From contig JAFQOD010000004.1 in the NCBI GenBank assembly GCA_017395685.1, forward strand, positions 124,001 through 188,000: a stretch of DNA of 64,000 nt, given 5' to 3'. This document shows, one piece after another, positions 58,104-64,000 of the stretch. The stretch comes from Clostridia bacterium (GTDB lineage Bacteria > Bacillota > Clostridia > Christensenellales > Aristaeellaceae). The position numbers were made by a program, and so were the translations under genes. The notes below the pieces were generated by a model. The model did no database searches, was not told the DNA's origin, and worked only from the letters and a program-made list of their open reading frames with translations. Numbering within the stretch: the stretch's first letter is position 1; the number at the start of each line of letters is the position of its first letter.

Positions 58104-60413
58104 TTATGCGATTCGGGGGATTGATGGCGCGATGTGTGTACTGACCTGCTCATAGAGCATTTGGAGGTCGGCTTGCTTAGCAGACAGTATATCGGGCTGG
58201 TCAGGGAACAGTGTGGAGTAAATGGCAAGGCACTTCCGGTGCTGAATAGCAGCCTGCTCCATGTTGCCTGTCATGAGGTAGGTGTTGCCCATTGCTTCAT
58301 GGATGGCAGCTGTGTCCATACATACGGCAGAGTTGTACTCTTGTACAACCTTCTCCACCTGCTCTAACACGGTGATTGCCTTGTCCGGCTGCCCCATTTC
58401 AGACAGCAGCACGGCGTAGTTCACCACCTGCGGAATGCTGTCATGACAGGCCAAAAGATTGTACTGACGCAGCAGGGTGATGGCTGCCTCCATGTGCTCC
58501 TTTGCTTTGATGTAGTTGCCGGATTCACGGTACATCCCGCCGAGGTTTGCGTGGATATTAGAAGCAAGCAGGGCATTGTTGGCAGTGATGCTCGCCAGCA
58601 AGGATAGGGCCTGCTCCTGCAAGTGAATAGCGGCAGCAGGAGTATCGGCACACATGCTCTGATAACTTAGCAGCAGCGCGCGATCTTTCTGTGTGCCAAG
58701 GTTGCTGTCTGCGAGCAGGGACTCCATTTCATGTACCAGAGCAGCAATGCCATGCTGGCAGCGGTATTTCTCTGCAAAGGGGATTGCATCCTCAACAAAG
58801 CGAAGGTAGTAGGCGGGAGCGTCTTTGATTGCGTGAGTGACGATACTTTCAATGGTTTGCATGACCAGTTGTGCGTGAGGTGATTCTTCTCCGTGGCGCA
58901 GACAAATTTCATGCAGGCTGTCCAGCAGGGTGCGGCAGTCGTGAATGGAAGGCTTCAGTTCCTCCAATGCGATCTCCTGCACAAGCGGATGCAGAGCGAC
59001 GATGCGTCCCGGCTGAGACTGAACAAAGCCCATTTCAATGAGGGCGTTGATGGTGTTGAGACTGTCCAGCCGCAGCCACTTTGCCAATAGCCGGGCATAA
59101 ATGCCACTCGGAGGTGTGAAGCACAGGCTGCGCATGACATCTTGATCGGCTGTTGCCAGTTGGTACAGGGAAAACAGCGTGTGGATATGCCGGTAGTATG
59201 TTGCCTTGGTACTGTGACCGTCCTTGTGAATGTTGACGGCGTCGGCAACGTTGAAGGCGGCCTTTTCTGCTTGCAGCTTTGCCAACAGGGCATCAGGTTC
59301 CATCATTCCTGTTTCCAGCAGGCGTGCGGCCAGTTCGACCGCCAGTGTGTGGCTGTGTACAGCGTCAATGATTTGCAGGAGCGTGCCTTGATGCTGCGCT
59401 GCCTCCGAATAGAAACAGCCCATGAGGCGCAAAAGTGTCTGCTTGTCGATGATCTCGTTCAGCTCCAGTGTGGGATACTCATCAAACCGGCAGCGGGTCG
59501 TAAACAACACTTTGCAGCGGTATGTCATGACCTCGGCAAGCAGATCATCTTCCGCGGCGGTGACATTGAAGTTGTCCACGATTAGCAGCGTATCCTCTTT
59601 CAGCGTCCGCAGGAAGCGGGCGTGGCGCTCATAGCGAGCATCTGCTGTATCGTCAGGCAGATCATCCACGAAGTCCATGCGGGCGATGTCCTCATGCAGA
59701 CTACCGGTGTAGTACAGGTGCACAATGCTGGTGTAGTCAGCCTTGTGCTGCTTGGCATATGCCTTGGCAAGCTCGCTCTTACCGATGCCGGGAATGCCAC
59801 TAATGAACACCTTGCCATGCTCGTTCAGCAGGTCATGCAGGATGGACAATTCTGCATCCCTTCCACAGAAATGTCGGCAGGGCGCGGGAACACGATTGTT
59901 AAGGATGAAGTCGGCGGATGCGGGCGATAACGAGCCAATCGCCATAAGTGCCGTACTCTCTGGTGTGCGACGGACGAAGGTACGTTCCATAGCGAAGCAC
60001 AGCAGGGCGGCGGTAAGCTGCGCTGACTCCTGTTCGGTATCGCAGGGATAGGCTTTCAGCAGCTTTTTCTTTTGCCGGTCGGAAATGGTTGAATCCTGTA
60101 CGGTCAGCCGATGGAGTTCTTGCACAGCCATTTCGCTGTCATACATCAGGGGCAGGATGTACTGCTCAATATCGTTGGCAAGTTTCTCCTGATTGCGTTT
60201 CTTCAGATAATACCGGCTGATGATCGGGCTGATGCGCTCGCTCCCCTTCAACCAGCGGTTGACGGATGCGCCGTCAAAGATAATGGGTTCTTTGCTTTCT
60301 GCGTGGAGGCTGTAAAACAGCTCATCCAGCAGCTCACCCTGGTTCATACCGTGGTCAGGGCTGATGTAGTAGCGGATCACCGCCATAACGGCGGAAAAGT
60401 CAAGTCGGTTCAT
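58104..60413 (-). CDS. STAND ATPase (NB-ARC-like) with TPR tail
   Basis: The 769-residue protein has three parts. Residues 1-160 are helical with FDGASVNRWLKGSERISP, an HTH-like pattern often seen ahead of such ATPases in Clostridia, of unknown role. Residues about 185-470 are an NB-ARC-type module: P-loop ISGIPGIGKSELAKAYA (about 201-217), Walker B DTLLIVDNF, and KVLFTTRCR like the RNBS-B/sensor motif. A winged-helix-like region follows, then TPR-like repeats (about 560-750; NLGGMYRESGNYIKAKEHMEAA, AMGNTYLMTGNMEQAAIQHRKC). It could be a transcriptional regulator of element genes or an NLR-like defence protein. No nuclease or TIR-type effector domain is seen. AGAGAGG precedes the ATG. Confidence 0.85.
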   Translation of the reverse strand: MNRLDFSAVMAVIRYYISPDHGMNQGELLDELFYSLHAESKEPIIFDGASVNRWLKGSERISPIISRYYLKKRNQEKLANDIEQYILPLMYDSEMAVQELHRLTVQDSTISDRQKKKLLKAYPCDTEQESAQLTAALLCFAMERTFVRRTPESTALMAIGSLSPASADFILNNRVPAPCRHFCGRDAELSILHDLLNEHGKVFISGIPGIGKSELAKAYAKQHKADYTSIVHLYYTGSLHEDIARMDFVDDLPDDTADARYERHARFLRTLKEDTLLIVDNFNVTAAEDDLLAEVMTYRCKVLFTTRCRFDEYPTLELNEIIDKQTLLRLMGCFYSEAAQHQGTLLQIIDAVHSHTLAVELAARLLETGMMEPDALLAKLQAEKAAFNVADAVNIHKDGHSTKATYYRHIHTLFSLYQLATADQDVMRSLCFTPPSGIYARLLAKWLRLDSLNTINALIEMGFVQSQPGRIVALHPLVQEIALEELKPSIHDCRTLLDSLHEICLRHGEESPHAQLVMQTIESIVTHAIKDAPAYYLRFVEDAIPFAEKYRCQHGIAALVHEMESLLADSNLGTQKDRALLLSYQSMCADTPAAAIHLQEQALSLLASITANNALLASNIHANLGGMYRESGNYIKAKEHMEAAITLLRQYNLLACHDSIPQVVNYAVLLSEMGQPDKAITVLEQVEKVVQEYNSAVCMDTAAIHEAMGNTYLMTGNMEQAAIQHRKCLAIYSTLFPDQPDILSAKQADLQMLYEQVSTHIAPSIPRIA

Positions 60414-60559
60414 TGGATACCTCTCTGGTCATAGTGTAGCGCGCTCAATCACCTCCCGTATTGAATTGGGGTGGAAAATCGGTTGCATTGATATAACGAT
60501 TGTCAACTGAAAAAACTTCCCATAAATGGTAAATACACAATCAAATATCGACATGTTTT

Positions 60560-60575
60560 CTTTTCACGTGAAACG
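60560..60575. promoter_or_regulatory. parS-like palindrome
   Basis: The 16-base site CTTTTCACGTGAAACG matches the ParB/Spo0J parS consensus TGTTTCACGTGAAACA at 13 of 16 positions, including the central TTTCACGTGAAA 12-base perfect palindrome (60562-60573). It overlaps the edge of the terminator at 60575-60608. Chance cannot be excluded. Confidence 0.35.
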
Positions 60576-60608
60576 CCCGGTGCAGCGGAAAGGGAGACTG
60601 CACCGGGC
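60575..60608 (-). terminator. Terminator-like hairpin after the DUF4340 gene
   Basis: GCCCGGTGCAG and CTGCACCGGGC form a perfect 11-base stem with a 12-base loop. Only a short T run follows (GTTTCACG). Confidence 0.65.
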
Positions 60609-60625
60609 CGACTGTTGGGGAATGT

Positions 60626-61939
60626 TTACTTGATGCCTGCGCGCAGGGTGCGGATGATGGCATCCACATCCGCTGCATCCACAAGGAAGCAGCGCTCCTG
60701 GGCGGTCACGGCATAGGACTGTGCGTCGTATTCGGTAAAGGTCAGCGTGGCGGACTGACCGTTGACGGCAGAAACCTCAACGGTCAGGATAGGCGCGCCG
60801 TCAGCAGCATCAATGAGACTCGAGGCTTCCAGTGCCAGGATGCTGTCCCAGAGGGATTCGCCCAGTTCATCGGCAGCCACTTCGTCCTCAGCGTCCTCAC
60901 CCGCAGAGGCGACCCATGTGTGGGCGGCTTCCCCAGCGGTGAGGGTCGCGGACTGTACGCTATCCGCAGCAAGGTCGATGATGACCATGCTGGGCATGGA
61001 CGTTGCCGAGGCAGTCAGCAGGGAAGATACGTTACCGCTGGCAATGGTGTACACCATCGTGGAGCCGGGCAGGCGGGCGTAGTAGTCGCCCGCGTCGTTT
61101 TGCGTGCCGATGAGCAGCGTCATGGCGGTGTTTTCGCCCTCATACAGGGTGATAGCTGTGGCAGAAACTTCGTCCACACCGAAGGTGGTCAGCTCCTCGT
61201 CGGAGGCGGTAGGTTCCGCCAGCTCAGCCCAGGCGATGGCCTGCGCAGCTGCAATGAGGTCTTCCGCAGCAGTGGCGTCCAGCGCCGCGCCGGTCAGGCT
61301 GTCATACCAGAGCTCGCCCTCGTTGATGGTTCGGCTGGCCTCTTCCTTCACGATATCAAGGTGCGAACCAACTGTCAGGCGGGTCGCAACCGTCGTGGCG
61401 GGGATGCTCTCCAGCACGGCAAGGTCATTCATCGTGGCATCGAAGATATCTGCAATGTCGTCCTCGATGGTGTAGACGATGTTCTCATGACCGAGGGAGA
61501 CGTAGTACCCGTCGCCAAAGGGCGTTTCGTCGCCCATGGCGTAGGTGGTGGAGGTGCCATCCGACCAGCTGGCGGTAACGGAGAAGGCCGGTTCTGCCAG
61601 CCCGTAGGCGGAAAGGTCAGTCACGCCATCCAGCTGACGGGTGCCGACAAGCGCCAGCAGGTCGTCCGCCATGGACTGCACATCCGTCTGATTCAGCGGG
61701 AAGGCCGGATCCGCCGTGACAGACCATGCGCCGTCAGAAAGCGTGAAGGCAAAGCTCTCATCGCCGTTTGTCCAGTTGAGGCCCGCCAGGTCGTCAGCAG
61801 TGTGGCTGTTCAGCGCGAAGGTGCCCGCTTCTTCTGTCACAGAGGCGGTGTCGCTGCCCAGCAGCTGCACGCCGTAGTACCCGCCGACGCACAGCACCAG
61901 CGCGATCAGGAGCAGCAGCATTTTCTTGGTTCGTTTCAT
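60626..61939 (-). CDS. DUF4340 domain membrane-anchored protein
   Basis: The 437-residue protein starts with a signal anchor (KKMLLLLIALVLCVGGYYG) and continues as repeated beta-rich halves typical of DUF4340: WTNGDESFAFTLSDGAWSV, LSAYGLAEPAFSVTASWSDG, then a second copy with GVDEVSATAITLYEG and ARLPGSTMVYTI. DUF4340 proteins accompany GldG-like ABC transporters and stay outside the cell, anchored in the membrane. The start overlaps the GldG-like stop (ATGA). The substrate is unknown. Confidence 0.85.
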   Translation of the reverse strand: MKRTKKMLLLLIALVLCVGGYYGVQLLGSDTASVTEEAGTFALNSHTADDLAGLNWTNGDESFAFTLSDGAWSVTADPAFPLNQTDVQSMADDLLALVGTRQLDGVTDLSAYGLAEPAFSVTASWSDGTSTTYAMGDETPFGDGYYVSLGHENIVYTIEDDIADIFDATMNDLAVLESIPATTVATRLTVGSHLDIVKEEASRTINEGELWYDSLTGAALDATAAEDLIAAAQAIAWAELAEPTASDEELTTFGVDEVSATAITLYEGENTAMTLLIGTQNDAGDYYARLPGSTMVYTIASGNVSSLLTASATSMPSMVIIDLAADSVQSATLTAGEAAHTWVASAGEDAEDEVAADELGESLWDSILALEASSLIDAADGAPILTVEVSAVNGQSATLTFTEYDAQSYAVTAQERCFLVDAADVDAIIRTLRAGIK

Positions 61940-63384
61940 CGACGCTTCCTCCTTGCCCAGATGATGATGCCAATAGCAACCAGCGCAGCAGGAATCACGC
62001 CGATCATCACGACGCTCCAGAAGCCGCTTTCGCTCTCGGTAACGGACAGACCGGTTTCATCCAGTGACTTGGCACGGATGGAGATAGACTCCTCCTGGCC
62101 GCCCATCCAGTTCAGCGTGTTGAGCAGCAGATTGCTGTTGCCGCCGGAAACTGCACTGTCGATGTATTCATCAAATATGCCGTCGCCGGTCAGCCACAGG
62201 AGCTTGCCGCCATTCTCAGCAATGGCGCCCACGTTGAAGGGGCCGTCCGCGTCGCCATCCTCCTTGGAGGTAGTGGTCATGTTCAGCGCATCCACCTTGG
62301 CATAGGCAGAATCGGAGGTGGACAGCAGCCAGGTGACGGAAGCCGTGGAGTCAGCAGTCTCCACGATGGGCTGGGCCAGCGGAGACAGGATGTAGTACCC
62401 CGCATTGACGATGGAATCCGTCACGTCGTGGCTGGCAGCGTCGGGCAGGATGTAGTAGGGGTAGCGGGTCAGGCGCATGTTGCGGTCGCCCTCGATGACG
62501 ATGCCTTCGCCCAGTTCAAGACCCATCGCGCGGGTGACAGAGAGCAGGTTGGGCATGCTGTCAACGGACATGTAGCCCGTGACCAGCACTACGTTGCCGC
62601 CGTTCGCCAGGTAGGTGGTCAGCAGGGTTGCCTCGTCTTCGTTCAGGTCGGTGGCGGGCTGGTGGATGACGACCGCTGCGGCATCCTCAGGCAGGGCTTC
62701 GGCAGTCAGGATGGACAGGTCCTCGTATTCGAAGTTGTCCTGCTCCAGCATGGCCTTGATGGAGTCGCTCAGGGCTTCCTCTCCATGGCCGGTGAGGGTG
62801 TACACCTTTGGCAGATTGTCGCTGGCAACGTAGTGGATGGCGTTGGTCAGCGCATTCTCGCCGTCAAAGGTGGTCGTGGTGGTGTAGTTGTAGGAGTAAT
62901 AATCCATCGAATACTCGGTGACGAAGATCTCGTCATAGCCGACCAGACGGTTTTTGCTGTCGCTGACGACCAGCACGCTGTTCTCGTACAGCTGATTGAT
63001 GTCCAGCTCGTACTTTGTCAGGAAAGTCGGGTCGCTGGTCGGGTCAACGGAGGTGACCTTGATGTGTGAGGACAGGTCTGCATAGCGGTTCAGCAGCCGC
63101 TGGATGGTGTCATCTTCGTTGCCCTGATTGCAGATGATGTACAGGGTCACGTCCTTGTCCAGCGATGCGGCGATGCGCTTGGTCTGGTCGGACAGGGCGT
63201 AGATGGAGTTCGCCGTCATGTCGATCTCCGTCATGGTGGAAGGCAGGCTGCCGACGATCAGGTTCAGGAAGATGGCGATGGCGACCACGATGGCTGCGGC
63301 GGCCACCGAGTAGCTGCCTGCACGGAAACGCCCGCCGAACATGGCCTTGACGCGCTGGCCGAGAGGCTTATTCTGCTTGTTCAC
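61936..63384 (-). CDS. GldG-like ABC transport auxiliary protein
   Basis: The 482-residue protein has one N-terminal membrane segment (VAAAAIVVAIAIFLNLIVG), a large extracytoplasmic domain (EIDMTANSIYALSDQTKRIAASLDKDVTLYII, VYTLTGHGEEALSD, GGNVVLVTGYM, LNTLNWMGGQEESI) and a C-terminal segment (VVMIGVIPAALVAIGIIIWARRKRR). This is the GldG / ABC_transp_aux pattern (PF09822). It works with the permease encoded upstream and a presumed ATPase outside the window. In Bacteroidetes the relatives serve gliding; in Firmicutes the role is unknown. The start overlaps the permease stop. Confidence 0.88.
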   Translation of the reverse strand: MNKQNKPLGQRVKAMFGGRFRAGSYSVAAAAIVVAIAIFLNLIVGSLPSTMTEIDMTANSIYALSDQTKRIAASLDKDVTLYIICNQGNEDDTIQRLLNRYADLSSHIKVTSVDPTSDPTFLTKYELDINQLYENSVLVVSDSKNRLVGYDEIFVTEYSMDYYSYNYTTTTTFDGENALTNAIHYVASDNLPKVYTLTGHGEEALSDSIKAMLEQDNFEYEDLSILTAEALPEDAAAVVIHQPATDLNEDEATLLTTYLANGGNVVLVTGYMSVDSMPNLLSVTRAMGLELGEGIVIEGDRNMRLTRYPYYILPDAASHDVTDSIVNAGYYILSPLAQPIVETADSTASVTWLLSTSDSAYAKVDALNMTTTSKEDGDADGPFNVGAIAENGGKLLWLTGDGIFDEYIDSAVSGGNSNLLLNTLNWMGGQEESISIRAKSLDETGLSVTESESGFWSVVMIGVIPAALVAIGIIIWARRKRR

Positions 63385-63998
63385 TCAGACCACCTCCTCT
63401 TTTCCATCGCCTGCGTGGTCAGGAAGATCATCACGCCGATGATGGACAGATAATACACGATGGCGGTCACGTCGAACACGCCGTTCACGAAGGTATCAAA
63501 CCGGTCAAACACGCTGATGGCATTCATCATGCTGGCGAACAGGCCGGAGAAGGCGCTGCTGTCGATGTGATACCACAGCTGCAATCCACCGATGAGCGCC
63601 GCGCCCACGATGACGGAGACGATGGTATTCTTCGACATGATGTAGAAGATCACCGCCGCGATCACCGCCAGAACCATCAGCGCAGTCAGGGAGGCGGAAG
63701 CCTCGGTGGACACCCAGGATGCCAGCGAGGACATGAAGTAGAGCAGCATCATCGTCAGCAGGGTGATGACTGCCGCCGCCACCTGGCTGTCGGTGATGGA
63801 GGAGATGAACAGACCGATGGACAGGAGGCATCCGCCCATGAGGAAGAACGCCAGCAGCGCGCCATAAGCCGTGCTGTACGCCACCGCGCCGAACTGGCTG
63901 AGGATCAGCGGATACAGCGCCATGATGCCCACAGGCAGCGCCAGCACGGTCAGCATGGCCAGGTACTTGCCCATGACCACGCTGCTCAGGCTGATGGG
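63381..63998 (-). CDS. ABC-2 type permease (GldF-like), 5' end outside window
   Basis: The frame is open to the window edge and continues PISLSSVVMGKYLAMLTV, so the GTG at 63980 is internal and the N-terminal part lies to the right. About six hydrophobic segments are visible (VLALPVGIMALYPLIL, LLAFFLMGGCLLSIGLFISS, VITLLTMMLLYFMSSL, ALMVLAVIAAVIFYIM, VIVGAALIGGLQLW, YYLSIIGVMIFLTTQAM). The pattern fits ABC-2 permeases that pair with GldG. The ATP-binding subunit should be upstream (to the right). Confidence 0.85.
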   Translation of the reverse strand, partial: PISLSSVVMGKYLAMLTVLALPVGIMALYPLILSQFGAVAYSTAYGALLAFFLMGGCLLSIGLFISSITDSQVAAAVITLLTMMLLYFMSSLASWVSTEASASLTALMVLAVIAAVIFYIMSKNTIVSVIVGAALIGGLQLWYHIDSSAFSGLFASMMNAISVFDRFDTFVNGVFDVTAIVYYLSIIGVMIFLTTQAMEKRRWSE

Positions 63999-64000
63999 CA

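Larger units (their letters stand above)
52326..64000. mobile_element. Left part of an integrative mobilizable element
   Basis: From the broken regulator gene to the window edge, all genes point leftward and belong to mobile-element families: large serine recombinase, TnpW-like, MOBQ relaxase, oriT-like repeats, ParR/ParM. The right end is outside the window. The recombinase lies beside the junction, the usual place. The exact junction lies between 52322 and 52343; I could not fix it because the empty site is not visible. The membership of the STAND gene and the Gld-like genes follows from continuity, not from a seen right border. Confidence 0.75.

Overview
The window looks like part of a Clostridia chromosome (Bacillota). 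Evidence: a tryptophan T-box, an Rrf2/IscR-nifS-nifU cluster, the mutS-mutL-miaA-ynbB and miaB-ylbF gene order, an RNase G-type gene next to TIGR03936/TIGR03960-type radical SAM genes, and AGGAGG-type ribosome binding sites. A secreted pectinase and several peptidoglycan enzymes fit a gut or rumen commensal. A Christensenellales-like lineage is my guess, at low confidence. No rRNA, tRNA or CRISPR array was seen.

Layout, 0-5.3 kb: the 3' part of a cysteine-repeat protein, a membrane-anchored coiled-coil protein, a stand-alone trpB behind a Trp-specific T-box, a VOC protein, a methyltransferase, and between 5.10 and 5.27 kb a promoter-driven, strongly folded short transcript carrying a 28-codon ORF. 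5.3-17.9 kb: one long leftward array for tRNA modification, mismatch repair and RNA turnover (B12/radical SAM protein, DUF2344, rng, miaB, ylbF-like, mutS, mutL, miaA, ynbB). 18.0-26.2 kb: a rightward array beginning with iscR-nifS-nifU, then hflX, three tandem M15 carboxypeptidases, a YprB-like nuclease and a TPR protein. 26.3-28.7 kb: an S11 carboxypeptidase whose start codon lies inside a terminator-like hairpin, and a GH3 enzyme. 28.8-38.7 kb: glycosyltransferase and membrane genes, GtrA, fba, a GNAT and a chagasin-like inhibitor. 39-42.3 kb: MoxR-DUF58-DUF4129. 42.3-51.5 kb: a TIM-barrel isomerase, a 1491-residue PL9 + CE12 pectinolytic fusion, a second GH3 enzyme, a P-loop kinase-like protein, a MerR-type regulator and a ZIP transporter.

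From about 52.3 kb to the right edge lies the left part of an integrative mobilizable element, all genes leftward. It has cut an XRE/GyrI-like regulator gene: the 3' part of that gene remains at 51.7-52.3 kb. Genes in order from the junction: large serine recombinase, TnpW-like protein, MOBQ-type relaxase, a repeat-rich oriT candidate, a small accessory protein, ParR-like, ParM-like, a parC candidate of three 11-bp-phased repeats, a STAND (NB-ARC + TPR) ATPase, and a DUF4340 / GldG-like / ABC-2 permease set running off the window. The element therefore joins site-specific integration, conjugative mobilization and plasmid-type partition with an uncharacterized STAND protein and a Gld-like membrane system. 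The relaxase reading frame must begin upstream of its first ATG to include its catalytic tyrosine, and it has GTA where the start codon should be.
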